Source of the DNA: Chitinophaga pinensis
GTDB lineage: Bacteria; Pseudomonadota; Gammaproteobacteria; Burkholderiales; SG8-41
Assembly (NCBI GenBank): GCA_943329075.2
Contig: CALQCM020000009.1
Location: 1 to 64,000, forward strand
Direction: 5' to 3'
DNA: 64,000 nucleotides
Under the pieces are notes generated by a model. That model was not told the DNA's origin. It did no database searches and saw only the letters and a list, made by a program, of their open reading frames with translations. Of the stretch, positions 51,455 through 60,067 are shown in pieces. Within the stretch, counting starts at the first letter, position 1. Each line of letters opens with the position of its first letter. The position numbers and the translations under genes are program-made.

Positions 51455-52228
51455 ATGAACCTTAATCTCAAAGGCAAGGTCGCCGCCATCACCGGCGGCA
51501 GCGAAGGCATCGGCCGCGCCACCGCGCTGAAGCTCGCCGAACTGGGCGCCAGCGTCGCAATTTGCGCACGCCGCGCCGAGATCCTCGAAAAATTCGCCGC
51601 GGAAATCCGCGCCGCCGGCGGCACGGTCATGACCAGCATTGCCGATGCGACCAAGGCCGAGGACATGTCGCGTTTCGTCGATGAAACAGTGAAGAAATTC
51701 GGCCGCATCGACATCCTGGTCAACAACGCCGGCGCCACCGGGCAGGCGGCATTCGACACGGTCGATGACGCGGCGTGGGAGAAAGACATTGACGTCAAGG
51801 TCATGGCGCACATCTACACGGCGCGCGCGGTGATTCCGCACATGAAGAAGCAGGGCGGCGGCCGTATCATCAATCTGAACATGACGGCAGCGAAACAGCC
51901 GGGTGCCGCGCAGTTTCCGACCACCGTCAGTCGCGCCGCCGGCCTTGCCCTTGCCAAGGGGTTGTCGAAGGAGCTCGCCCCGCACAACATTCTGGTCAAC
52001 GTCGTTGCCGTCGGCAAGATCAAATCGGCGCAGCAGGCACGCGGCGCCGCGCGCGCCGGCATCACCGTCGAAGAGCATTACGCCAAAACCGGCAAGGCGG
52101 TTCCAATGGGCCGCATGGGTGAGTCCGAGGAAGTGGCCAACGTGATCGCCTTCCTTGCTTCCGACGCGGCGAGTTACGTCACCGGCACCTGCATCAACGT
52201 CGACGGCGGTCTCTCCGGCGTTTTGTAA
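51455..52228 (+). CDS. SDR-family protein without the catalytic Tyr and Lys
   Basis: 257 residues, ATG at 51455 after CCGGAGGAAAC. A Rossmann short-chain dehydrogenase fold with the cofactor motif TGGSEGIG (13-20), CARR (38-41, NADP-type), NNAG (90-93) and YVTGTCINVDGG at the C-terminus. The active-site YxxxK is TTVSR: Thr156 and Arg160 stand where Tyr and Lys belong, and the usual catalytic Ser region NISS is NLNMT. Normal carbonyl/alcohol chemistry is therefore doubtful; it may bind NADP(H) as a regulator or use another proton donor. Its stop codon is directly followed by the start of the transporter gene. Confidence 0.82.
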   Translation: MNLNLKGKVAAITGGSEGIGRATALKLAELGASVAICARRAEILEKFAAEIRAAGGTVMTSIADATKAEDMSRFVDETVKKFGRIDILVNNAGATGQAAFDTVDDAAWEKDIDVKVMAHIYTARAVIPHMKKQGGGRIINLNMTAAKQPGAAQFPTTVSRAAGLALAKGLSKELAPHNILVNVVAVGKIKSAQQARGAARAGITVEEHYAKTGKAVPMGRMGESEEVANVIAFLASDAASYVTGTCINVDGGLSGVL

Positions 52229-53545
52229 GTGTGGGCTGCAACAGCGGCGACCGATCGTGTCGCCGCGTGGTTGCTGGCTTCGGTCAGCGCGCTGGCGGTC
52301 GCTGGTGAACTGGTGCCGGCGTGGCCGGACTGGATCACCGGCGCCATCTGCTGGATCGCCTGTGCCATGCTCTGGCACAAGGTCAAGCCCTTGCAGCGCC
52401 GCGTCGTTCTGCTGCTGCTCGCGTTTGGCGGTGCCGGCGTTGCCGTTGGCACCTATGCCGGACACACCGGTTTCTTCAATCGCGCATTGACACAAAACCT
52501 GCCGCTGGTCGGCATGTTGCTCGCCGTCTCCTTTTTGCAATTGATCGGCGCGCAGCCCGGAACGACGGAAGAAAAGCTCTCGACCGGTCGCGGCGCGCTG
52601 TTCCGCACGCTGCTCGGCGTGCATCTGTTTGGTGCGGTGATCAATTATTCGGCGGTGGCGATCTTCGCCGACCGCCTGAGTGCGCGCACGCGGCTCACGC
52701 TGGATCAGGCCACCGCACTGTCGCAGTCCTTCATCATCGGCGCCGTGTGGTCGCCGTTTTACGGTGCGATGGCGGTGGCGCTGACATTTGCGCCGGGTGC
52801 GAGTCTGACGCGGCTGATGAGCATCGGCCTGCCACTGGCACTGATCGGTCTGACGGTGAGCTGGTTCACGCTGTCGTCGCGACGCCATGGCTATGCGCGG
52901 GAGTTCGCCGGTTATCCGCTGCATCTCGAAGCGTTATGGTTGCCGTTTGCACTGGTCGTTTCGGTGCTGGTCATCCACGAACTGCAGCCGGCGTGGCCGG
53001 TGCTGGCGATCATCACGCTGACTGCGCCGATTCTGACCGCGCTGACGCTGCTGGTGCGCGACGGCGGCCTCACCGGCGCCGCGCTGCGCCGCGTGATCGA
53101 CGTGCGGCTGCCGGAAATGGGCGGCGAGATGGCGCTCTTCATGTCGGCCGGCGTGTTGTCGGCGGGCATGGCAGGCGCTGTTGCCGCCTTCAACCTCGGT
53201 CTGCCGTTCGCGCATTTCGGGGCCACCGAGGCGGGCATTACCGCGACGGCGATGACATTGGCTGCGTGGCTGGGTTTTCATCCGGTTATCCTCGGCATGG
53301 TGATCGGACCGTGGATTGCGCAGCTCAATCCCGATCCCAACCTGCTGGCGATGTCGCTGTTGATGCCGTGGGCCTTCGGCCTTACGGCCTGTCCGCTGGG
53401 CAACACCATACTGGCGGTGCACACGCGTTATCAGATTTCAACGCGCGATCTGCTCAATCGCAACCGGCTCTACAGCTTTCAGATGCTGGTGCTGGGCATT
53501 GTCGTGCTGCACATTTACGAGCGCATCACCATCGGACCCGTCTGA
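52229..53545 (+). CDS. Polytopic membrane protein, putative ion/anion transporter
   Basis: 438 residues with about ten to twelve hydrophobic helices, for example VVLLLLAFGGAGVAVGTYAG, NLPLVGMLLAVSFLQLIGA and WLPFALVVSVLVIHELQP. The repeated inverted layout and a helix-hairpin with AHFGATEAGITATAMT and FGLTACPLGNTILA recall the ion-transporter (ArsB/CitT/DctM-like) superfamily, but I cannot assign a family. The start is a GTG immediately after the SDR stop (TAAGTG), with no separate ribosome site, so expression depends on the upstream gene. Substrate unknown. Confidence 0.65.
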   Translation: MWAATAATDRVAAWLLASVSALAVAGELVPAWPDWITGAICWIACAMLWHKVKPLQRRVVLLLLAFGGAGVAVGTYAGHTGFFNRALTQNLPLVGMLLAVSFLQLIGAQPGTTEEKLSTGRGALFRTLLGVHLFGAVINYSAVAIFADRLSARTRLTLDQATALSQSFIIGAVWSPFYGAMAVALTFAPGASLTRLMSIGLPLALIGLTVSWFTLSSRRHGYAREFAGYPLHLEALWLPFALVVSVLVIHELQPAWPVLAIITLTAPILTALTLLVRDGGLTGAALRRVIDVRLPEMGGEMALFMSAGVLSAGMAGAVAAFNLGLPFAHFGATEAGITATAMTLAAWLGFHPVILGMVIGPWIAQLNPDPNLLAMSLLMPWAFGLTACPLGNTILAVHTRYQISTRDLLNRNRLYSFQMLVLGIVVLHIYERITIGPV

Positions 53546-53563
53546 GTGCCACCTGCAAAGCGC

Positions 53564-53588
53564 GTAGGGTGCGCACTGCGCACCCTAC
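53564..53588. terminator. Perfect 12-base palindrome between convergent genes
   Basis: GTAGGGTGCGCA and TGCGCACCCTAC flank a single C, a perfect 25-base inverted repeat. It lies between the transporter stop at 53545 and the PhoH stop at 53596. A bidirectional terminator is the likely role, although no T-run is present on either side; the outer GTAGGGTG also resembles the ends of the cloverleaf elements. Confidence 0.55.
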
Positions 53589-53595
53589 ATGCCGG

Positions 53596-55020
53596 CTACA
53601 GCACCTCGGCGGCATGATCGGCCAGTCTTGAGCGCTCGCCGCGTTGCAGCGTGATGTGCCCGCTGTGCGCCCAGCCCTTGAAGCGGTCGACGACATAGGT
53701 CAGGCCCGAGCTGCCTTCAGTGAGGTAGGGCGTGTCGATCTGTGAGATGTTGCCGAGCACGACCACTTTGGTACCGGGGCCGGCGCGTGTGATCAGCGTT
53801 TTCATTTGTTTCGGCGTGAGGTTCTGCGCTTCGTCGATGATCAGGTATTTTTTGAGGAAGGTGCGGCCGCGCATGAAGTTGAGAGACTTCACCTTGATGC
53901 GCGAGCGCACCAGGTCGCGCGTCGCCGCGCGGCCCCATTCACCGGCCTCGTCGTCGGTGGTGTTGAGCACGTCGAGGTTGTCTTCGAGCGCGCCCATCCA
54001 CGGGTTCATTTTTTCTTCCTCGGTGCCCGGCAGAAAGCCGATGTCTTCGCCGACCGGCACCGTGACACGGGTCATGATGATTTCGCTGTAGGTCTTGTGT
54101 TCGAGCGTGTGCATGAGGCCGGCCGCCAGCGTCAGCAGGGTCTTGCCGGTACCGGCCTGGCCGAGCAGGGTGACGAAATCGATATCCGGATTCATCAGTG
54201 CGTTTAACGCAAAATTTTGTTCGCGGTTGCGCGCAGTGATGCCCCACACGCTGTGACGCTGGTGGGTGTAATCGATGATGGTTTCGAGCACCGCCTGCTT
54301 GCCGGTGATTTCTTTCACGCGTGCGTAGAGCGGACGGTCTGATTCCTGATAAACAAATTCATTCACCATCAACTGCGCCACCAGCGGGCCGCTGATGCGG
54401 TAATAGGTATGGGCGCCTTGCTGCCAGGACTCCATGCCCTTGGCGTGTTTGTCCCAGAAGTCGGCGCCAAGTGCGCGCGTGCCGGCGTAGAGCAGGTCGG
54501 TGTCTTCGAGCACCTTGTCGTTGAAGTAGTCCTCGGTCGCCAGACCCAGCGCACGCGCCTTGATGCGCATGTTGATGTCTTTACTGACGAGGATGACCTG
54601 GCGCTTTGTCTGCGCGTCCTGCAGGTGTTTGACTACGCCAATGATCTGGTTGTCCGCCTTGCCGCTGGCGAGCCGGGCGGGCAGTTCGCCGATGATCGCC
54701 TGTGTCTGCAAAAACAGGCGGCCAGTGGCTTCGCCGCCGCTGCGCGATCGCAGTTCGATGCCCTCTTCGATGTCGTGTTCGACCGGGCTGACGATTTCGT
54801 CGAGAAAACGGCTTGCCTGGCGTGCGTTGCGGGCGACTTCGGAAACCCCTTTCTTGTTGGAGTCGAGCTCTTCGAGCGTCGCCATCGGGATGTAGATATC
54901 GTGTTCCTGGAAACGGAACAGGCAGGTCGGGTCGTGCATCAGCACGTTGGTATCAAGCACGAAGAGCTTGACGGAAGGATGTAGGCGCGTGACGGAGGAA
55001 ACGGGTTTACGCGGTGTCAT
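53596..55020 (-). CDS. PIN-domain PhoH-family ATPase (PhoH2-like)
   Basis: 474 residues. An N-terminal PIN nuclease domain (about 17-150) opens with FVLDTNVLMHDP, with acidic residues at LEELDS and SKDIN. The C-terminal PhoH helicase-like ATPase (about 255-474) has Walker A GQAGTGKT (287-294) and Walker B YLIIDEAQN with Asp396 and Glu397. The PIN-PhoH fusion is an RNA helicase/nuclease in the cases studied. ATG at 55020; an upstream extension to 55080 is rejected for lack of a ribosome site. The GKADNQIIGVVKHLQ segment is typical. The BCP gene lies 78 bases upstream. Confidence 0.92.
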   Translation of the reverse strand: MTPRKPVSSVTRLHPSVKLFVLDTNVLMHDPTCLFRFQEHDIYIPMATLEELDSNKKGVSEVARNARQASRFLDEIVSPVEHDIEEGIELRSRSGGEATGRLFLQTQAIIGELPARLASGKADNQIIGVVKHLQDAQTKRQVILVSKDINMRIKARALGLATEDYFNDKVLEDTDLLYAGTRALGADFWDKHAKGMESWQQGAHTYYRISGPLVAQLMVNEFVYQESDRPLYARVKEITGKQAVLETIIDYTHQRHSVWGITARNREQNFALNALMNPDIDFVTLLGQAGTGKTLLTLAAGLMHTLEHKTYSEIIMTRVTVPVGEDIGFLPGTEEEKMNPWMGALEDNLDVLNTTDDEAGEWGRAATRDLVRSRIKVKSLNFMRGRTFLKKYLIIDEAQNLTPKQMKTLITRAGPGTKVVVLGNISQIDTPYLTEGSSGLTYVVDRFKGWAHSGHITLQRGERSRLADHAAEVL

Positions 55021-55098
55021 GGCGCTCCGACGGTGGGCAGGGAAGAAGAAGCTGTGGCGGGGCCGCCGGAACCGTGACACGCATGCACGCGTGTTCCA

Positions 55099-55566
55099 TC
55101 AGTTCGCGGGCCCCAGTGACTTGATGAAGTCGAGGACTTCCTGCGCGTGGCCCGGCACTTTGAGGCCGCGCCACTCGCGCGCCAGTTCGCCGGCGGCGTT
55201 GAAGACGAAGGTGCTGCGTTCGATGCCGCGCACCTGCTTGCCGTACATGTTCTTCATCTTGATCACGCCGAAGAGCTTGCACGCGGCTTCTTCCGCGTCC
55301 GATAGCAGTTCGAACGGAAATGTCATCTTGGCTTTGAAATTTTCGTGCGACTTCAGGCTGTCGCGCGAGACGCCGAAGACGGCGCATTTCAGCTTCTGGA
55401 ACTGCGGATGCAGGTCGCGAAAGTTCTGGCCCTCGGTGGTGCAGCCCGGGGTGTTGTCTTTCGGGTAGAAGTAGAGCACGGCAGAATGGCCGCGCTGCGC
55501 AGAAAGCTTGAAGGTGATGCCGTTGGTTCCGGGTAGTTCGAAATCAGAAAACGTTTTCTTGGGCAT
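55099..55566 (-). CDS. bcp: Thioredoxin-dependent peroxiredoxin, BCP/PrxQ type
   Basis: 155 residues. Peroxidatic Cys42 sits in YPKDNTPGCTTEGQ; FGVSRDSLKSHENFKAK and GIERSTFVFN are standard. The resolving Cys found five residues after the first in many BCPs is Gln here, so the enzyme is either 1-Cys or uses Cys61 (LKCAVFGVS). Reduces peroxides in the cytoplasm. It shares its direction with the PhoH gene downstream and is probably its own transcription unit, as 124 bases separate it from ArnD. Confidence 0.92.
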   Translation of the reverse strand: MPKKTFSDFELPGTNGITFKLSAQRGHSAVLYFYPKDNTPGCTTEGQNFRDLHPQFQKLKCAVFGVSRDSLKSHENFKAKMTFPFELLSDAEEAACKLFGVIKMKNMYGKQVRGIERSTFVFNAAGELAREWRGLKVPGHAQEVLDFIKSLGPAN

Positions 55567-55690
55567 GGATTCTTTTTGCTTGAAGCTCAGATTTCATTGT
55601 GTCGCAAAAAAGCAGAGGTGGCAAGCCGCTCGCGTCTGCACGTGTAATCAAATTGTCACGCCAGGCGGTTAAGGCGCGTGGCGCCGGCGA

Positions 55691-56611
55691 TTATGGTGCG
55701 GCTTCCGCCAGAAAGTCGCCGTCCTGCACCGAGAGAGTGCCGGAACGTCCGGGAATTTCGCCGTCGATGACGGCGTGGCGCGGCAGTGCGCCGGCGTCGA
55801 GTCTGCCGGCATAGTCGCGCAGTGAAACGAGTTCGTGGCCGGCGGCGCGCCAGCCTTCGAGCAGGCGCTCGAACACCGGCAGCAGCTTCATGCCTTCGAG
55901 TTCGGCGTGCAGCGTGTAGACGTGGCCGCTGGTGCGGTGGTCGGCGCTGAGATGCAGCAGATGGTCGGCGACGCTCTCCACGGTGATATCGCCGACGCCG
56001 ATCAGTTCGTCCAGCGTCGGCAGCGTGGTCGGTAGTTGCGGGCAGGCGACGATCTCGCCATTGATGACGGGAATGAAGGGGCGGTTGCCGCGCGTGTCAG
56101 AGCAATAACTGAAACCGAGTTGCTGCGTCAGGCGGTAGGCGTGCCGGTTCATCTGCCAGCCAGCGGCGCCGTGCACACGCGCCGGTTCGCCGAAAACGCT
56201 TTCGTAGCGTTTGCACGCGAGTTCCATCTGTTCCGCGGTCCAGGCGGCATCAGCCTGCGCCACACCGTCCTGCCATTTGACATGGTCCCAGGTGTGGATG
56301 CCGGTTTCGAAGCCGGCGTCGCGCACGCTGCGCAAAATGTCGGCGCAGCGCACGCCGATGTCGGGGCCGGGCAGCAGCGTGCCGTAGAGCAGGGTGACGA
56401 TGCCGTAGTGTTCGAGCACCGAGGTGCGCGACACCTTTTTCATGAAGCCGGGTCGGAAGGCGCGGCGGACGGCGCGACCGGTGTGGTCGGGGCCGAGGCT
56501 GAACAGAAAGGTGGCGCCGGCATGGTGGCGCTTCAATGCATCGATCAGACGTGGCACGCCTTCGCGGGTGCCGCGGTAGGTGTCGACGTCGATTTTCAGG
56601 GCGATCTTCAT
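55691..56611 (-). CDS. arnD: ArnD-type polysaccharide deacetylase (deformylase)
   Basis: 306 residues of the NodB-homology family. Metal ligands and base: KIDVDTYRG (Asp8, Asp10) and the ETGIHTWDHVKW histidines. ArnD removes the formyl group from undecaprenyl-phosphate 4-formamido-arabinose at the membrane face, so that the free aminosugar can be flipped and transferred to lipid A. The GWQMNRHAYRLTQQLGFSY and SDTRGNRPFIPV stretches match that subfamily. Last gene of the operon and separated from the decarboxylase gene by a 112-base repeat. Confidence 0.87.
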   Translation of the reverse strand: MKIALKIDVDTYRGTREGVPRLIDALKRHHAGATFLFSLGPDHTGRAVRRAFRPGFMKKVSRTSVLEHYGIVTLLYGTLLPGPDIGVRCADILRSVRDAGFETGIHTWDHVKWQDGVAQADAAWTAEQMELACKRYESVFGEPARVHGAAGWQMNRHAYRLTQQLGFSYCSDTRGNRPFIPVINGEIVACPQLPTTLPTLDELIGVGDITVESVADHLLHLSADHRTSGHVYTLHAELEGMKLLPVFERLLEGWRAAGHELVSLRDYAGRLDAGALPRHAVIDGEIPGRSGTLSVQDGDFLAEAAP

Positions 56612-56623
56612 TTAAAGCTTTTT

Positions 56624-56715
56624 GCCACAGAGGGCACAGAGATCACAGAGATCACAGAGAAAAAGCCATACGCCGGGTCTTTGACCTTCTCGGTGTCCTC
56701 TGTGAACTCTGTGGC
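56624..56715. repeat. CACAGAG-type inverted repeat inside the arn operon
   Basis: GCCACAGAGGGCACAGAGAT and further CACAGAGAT units (56624-56659) face CTCTGTGAACTCTGTGGC ending near 56715. The arms can form a long stem in the operon transcript between the decarboxylase-like gene and arnD. Same family as 22259-22349. Confidence 0.7.
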
Positions 56716-56722
56716 AGGTTTC

Positions 56723-57766
56723 TTAGTTCATCAAATTTCTGGCGTCGGCGACATGTGTGCGATAGGCGTCGAAAATGTTCTTCAGCGCAGTTTTCATGTC
56801 GACCTGCGGTTTCCACTTGAGCTCGGCGCAGGTGTTGGTAATCTTCGGCACGCGGTTCTGCACGTCCTGATAACCCTTGCCGTAATACAGCGCGGAGGTG
56901 GTCTTGACCAGCTTGACCTTCTTCGCGCTGGCTTGATACTCGGGATAGGTCAGCGCCAGTTTCAGCATCATCTGCGCGAGGTCCTTGACTGAGTAATTAT
57001 TGGTCGGGTTGCCGATGTTGTAGATTTTGCTGCTGGCGATGCCGCGCGGGTTGTCGATGATTTTCATCAGCGCGTCGATGCCGTCGCTGATGTAGGTGAA
57101 GGCACGTTTCTGCGTGCCGCCGTCGACCAGCTTGATATTCTCTCCGCGCACGATGTGGCCGAAGAACTGCGTGATCACGCGCGAGCTGCCTTCCTTCGGC
57201 GTGTGAATGTTGTCGAGGCCGGAGCCGATCCAGTTGAAGGGGCGGAACAGCGTGTACTGCAGGCCTTCCTGCATGCCGTAGGCGTGGATGACGCGATCCA
57301 TCAACTGCTTAGAGCAGGAATAAATCCAGCGCGGCTTGTTGATCGGGCCAAGCACCATGTTCGACATTTCCGGATCAAACTCGGCGTCGTCGCACATGCC
57401 GTAAACCTCGGAGGTCGACGGGAAAACGACGCGTTTCTTGTATTTGACGCAATGGCGCACGATCGGCAGGTTGGCTTCGAAATCGAGCTCAAACACCTTC
57501 AGCGGCTGCTTGACATAGGTCGCCGGCGTGGCGATCGCCACCAGCGGCAGCACGGTATCGCATTTGCGGATGTGGTATTCGATCCACTCTTTGTTGATCG
57601 TGATGTCGCCTTCAAAGAAGTGAAAGCGCGGATGGCGCAGCAGATCCGAGATGCGGTCGGTCTGCATGTCCATGCCGTAGACCTCCCAGTCGGTGGTCTT
57701 GATGATGCGCTGGGAAAGATGGTGGCCGATGAAGCCGTTGACGCCGAGGATGAGTATGCGTTTCAT
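56723..57766 (-). CDS. NAD-dependent epimerase/decarboxylase, ArnA C-terminal type
   Basis: 347 residues of the extended SDR fold: ILILGVNGFIGHHLSQRI (NAD glycines), PSTSEVYGMCDD with the catalytic Ser/Glu of ArnA, and YSCSKQLMDRVI (Tyr and Lys). QKRAFTYISDGIDALMK corresponds to the ArnA arginine region. It oxidatively decarboxylates UDP-glucuronate to UDP-4-keto-pentose, the first step toward 4-amino-arabinose. In enterobacteria this is the C-terminal half of bifunctional ArnA; here it is a separate protein whose ATG overlaps the stop codon of the formyltransferase gene by four bases. Confidence 0.88.
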   Translation of the reverse strand: MKRILILGVNGFIGHHLSQRIIKTTDWEVYGMDMQTDRISDLLRHPRFHFFEGDITINKEWIEYHIRKCDTVLPLVAIATPATYVKQPLKVFELDFEANLPIVRHCVKYKKRVVFPSTSEVYGMCDDAEFDPEMSNMVLGPINKPRWIYSCSKQLMDRVIHAYGMQEGLQYTLFRPFNWIGSGLDNIHTPKEGSSRVITQFFGHIVRGENIKLVDGGTQKRAFTYISDGIDALMKIIDNPRGIASSKIYNIGNPTNNYSVKDLAQMMLKLALTYPEYQASAKKVKLVKTTSALYYGKGYQDVQNRVPKITNTCAELKWKPQVDMKTALKNIFDAYRTHVADARNLMN

Positions 57767-58698
57767 TGTTGCAAGGTCTCCAGTATTACCGGATTGTCGC
57801 CGAAACGTGAGAGAAAATCACGCGCGTTTGAAGGTTTGCCTTCAAATTCGATTTCCAGCAGACGCAGTGCGCTGCCGTCGGCGCAGACGGCGATGCAGTG
57901 GCCGTCATGCACGGACAATGATGGACGCGGCAAGCCGGCGGGTGCGGTTGGTTCGAGCTGCGTGCGGAACACCTTCAGCGTGCCACCCGGAAGTTCGGTA
58001 AACGCGCCGGGATAGGGCGGGGCCACGCCTCGCACAAGGTTGTGCACGCGCAGCGCAGGCAGCGCCCAATTGATGCGACCGTCCGCCGGTTTGCGTCCGC
58101 CGAAATAGGCGCCGGCCGTCAGGTCCTGTTTAATCCGCGGTGCGGTGCCGGCAACGAGGCCGGGCAGGCTGCGGTCGAGCACTTGTGCCGCCGCAGCGGT
58201 GACTTTTTTGAACACGTCGGCCGCCGTTTCATCGGGCATGATGGCCACTGCCTGTTGATCGACGATGTCGCCGGCATCGGGTTTTGCTGTCATGTAATGC
58301 AGCGTGGCACCGGTTTCGGTTTCGCCGTTGATCACCGCCCAGTTGATCGGCACGCGGCCGCGGTATTGCGGCAGCAGCGAGCCGTGCATGTTGAGCGCGC
58401 CGCGGGCGGCGGTGTCGAGCAGCGGCTGCTTCAGCAGGTTGCGGTAGTAAAACGAGAAGATGAAATCGGGTTTCAGTGCATGTATACGTTCGAGTATCGC
58501 CGGCGTGTTGGCGTCTTCCGGTGTGATGGCTTCGATGCCATGCTGTTTGCACAATGCCGCAACGCTGTCGAACCAGATCAGTTCAGCGGGGTTGTCGGTG
58601 TGCGTCAGCACCAGCGCGACGTCGATCCTGTGCTTGAGCAGTACCTGTAAACACTGGATGCCGACATTGTGATAAGCAAAAACAACCGCACGCGTCAT
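57763..58698 (-). CDS. Formyltransferase, ArnA N-terminal type
   Basis: 311 residues, ATG at 58698 overlapping the ArnC stop by four bases. N10-formyl-tetrahydrofolate transferase domain with the catalytic Asn and His in NMHGSLLPQYRGRVPINW and Asp in PDAGDIVDQQ. The C-terminal FMT-like subdomain starts near GRINWALPALRVHN. It formylates UDP-4-amino-4-deoxy-arabinose. A longer frame to 58842 is antisense to ArnC and rejected. Present as a stand-alone enzyme next to its partner, the stand-alone decarboxylase. Confidence 0.88.
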   Translation of the reverse strand: MTRAVVFAYHNVGIQCLQVLLKHRIDVALVLTHTDNPAELIWFDSVAALCKQHGIEAITPEDANTPAILERIHALKPDFIFSFYYRNLLKQPLLDTAARGALNMHGSLLPQYRGRVPINWAVINGETETGATLHYMTAKPDAGDIVDQQAVAIMPDETAADVFKKVTAAAAQVLDRSLPGLVAGTAPRIKQDLTAGAYFGGRKPADGRINWALPALRVHNLVRGVAPPYPGAFTELPGGTLKVFRTQLEPTAPAGLPRPSLSVHDGHCIAVCADGSALRLLEIEFEGKPSNARDFLSRFGDNPVILETLQQ

Positions 58699-59645
58699 TC
58701 TTTGCGTTCCAGAATCGCCTGAATCAGAAAACGCGGCCGGCTGCGCACCTGCTGGTAAATGCGGCCGATGTATTCGCCGAGGAGGCCCACGCCGAACAGC
58801 ACGATGCCCGTCAGGAAGAACTGCAGGATGTCGCGGTCCCACAGCGCCATCAACCCTTCGGCGATGCTGCCGGCGGCGACCCAGCGCTGCGCAATAACGA
58901 CGATATAAGCCAGCACCGACAGCATGGCGACCAGCATACCGAGCAGCGAGAACACCTGCAGCGGCACAATCGAAAAGCCGGTGACCAGATCGAAATTCAG
59001 GCGCAGCAGGCTGTAGAGCGAATACTTCGACTCGCCGGCGGCACGTTCCTCATGCGCCACTTCGATTTCAGTCGGGTTCGCCGCATAGTTGTAGGCGAGC
59101 GCCGGGATGAAGGTGTTGATCTCGCGGCTGCTGGTGATGGCGTCAACGATTGGCCGGTCATAGGCGCGCAGCATGCAGCCTTGATCGGTCATTTTTATTT
59201 TGGTGATGCGCTCGCGCATCCAGTTCATCATGCGCGAGGCGTGACGGCGGAAGGCCGAGTCCTGGCGGTTTTTGCGGATCGAGCCGATGTAATCGTGGCC
59301 CTGGTCCATGGCGGCCAGCAGGTTGCCGATTTCTTCCGGCGGGTTTTGCAGATCGGCGTCGAGTGTAACGATGCGGCTGCCGCGTACGTTTTCGAAGCCG
59401 GCCATGATCGCCATGTGCTGGCCGAAGTTGCCGTTGAACAGAATGACGCGGGTGACGTCGGGGCGTTTTTCGTACTGCTGGCGCAGCAGGGCCGCCGATC
59501 GGTCGCGGCTGCCGTCGTTGATAAAAAGAATTTCGTAGGCAACGCCGAGCTTGTCGAGCGCCGGATAGAGGCGCGCGAACAGCAGCGGCAATGTCTGCTC
59601 TTCGTTGTAAACCGGGATGACGACGGAAACCTGTGGGGTGCTCAT
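58695..59645 (-). CDS. arnC: Undecaprenyl-phosphate glycosyltransferase, ArnC type
   Basis: 316 residues of glycosyltransferase family 2. VSVVIPVYNEEQTLPLLF, INDGSRDRS and LDADLQNPPEEIG (Asp-x-Asp metal site) form the catalytic domain. Two C-terminal helices (LQVFSLLGMLVAMLSVLAYI and FFLTGIVLFGVGLLGEYIG) anchor it in the inner membrane, a layout typical of ArnC and DPM1-like enzymes. It loads the formamido sugar onto undecaprenyl phosphate. The stop codon overlaps the formyltransferase start. Confidence 0.88.
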   Translation of the reverse strand: MSTPQVSVVIPVYNEEQTLPLLFARLYPALDKLGVAYEILFINDGSRDRSAALLRQQYEKRPDVTRVILFNGNFGQHMAIMAGFENVRGSRIVTLDADLQNPPEEIGNLLAAMDQGHDYIGSIRKNRQDSAFRRHASRMMNWMRERITKIKMTDQGCMLRAYDRPIVDAITSSREINTFIPALAYNYAANPTEIEVAHEERAAGESKYSLYSLLRLNFDLVTGFSIVPLQVFSLLGMLVAMLSVLAYIVVIAQRWVAAGSIAEGLMALWDRDILQFFLTGIVLFGVGLLGEYIGRIYQQVRSRPRFLIQAILERKE

Positions 59646-59676
59646 GAAGTCGAATGTTACCCGATGCGAAGGGGGT

Positions 59677-60048
59677 TTACGACCGCGCGACGATCCAGAC
59701 GCCGACGATGATGACGGCGATGCCGGCCAGGCGCATCGGCGTCACTGCTTCGCCGAACAGATAATAGGCGGCAATCGCATTGACGACGTAACCGACCGAC
59801 AGCAGCGGGTAGGCGATGCTCACCTCGACGCGCGACAGCGCCATGATCCACACCACCACGCTGATGACGTAACAACCCAGCCCGCCGATGATGTGCGGCT
59901 CGGTGGCGAGTTTCCAGCCGATCGGAACGATGTTGGCACTGCTGTATTCGAAGGTGCCGACGGCGTTGGTGCCGGCCTTGAGCAAAAGCTGCGCGCCGGC
60001 GTTGAGCAGCACGCCGGTCATGAGCAATGAAAAACTGATGGCGTTCAT
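59677..60048 (-). CDS. Small EamA/SMR-type membrane protein, putative ArnE/ArnF-like flippase subunit
   Basis: 123 residues and four hydrophobic helices: ISFSLLMTGVLLNAGAQLLL, IIGGLGCYVISVVVWIMAL, SIAYPLLSVGYVVNAIAAYY and a final LAGIAVIIVGVWIVARS. SMR-fold subunits of this size make up the ArnEF dimer that flips undecaprenyl-phosphate aminosugar. Only one such gene is present, so a homodimer is likely. Placed between ArnC and ArnT in the same direction, with GAGGC a few bases before the ATG. Confidence 0.82.
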   Translation of the reverse strand: MNAISFSLLMTGVLLNAGAQLLLKAGTNAVGTFEYSSANIVPIGWKLATEPHIIGGLGCYVISVVVWIMALSRVEVSIAYPLLSVGYVVNAIAAYYLFGEAVTPMRLAGIAVIIVGVWIVARS

Positions 60049-60067
60049 GGTTGCCTCCTCGTTAATT

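Noticed and set aside
51359..52924. Minus-strand open frame upstream of the 80-aa gene
   Set aside because: Antisense to the SDR and transporter genes, with shadow-like low-complexity sequence; only its last 81 codons are kept as a gene.
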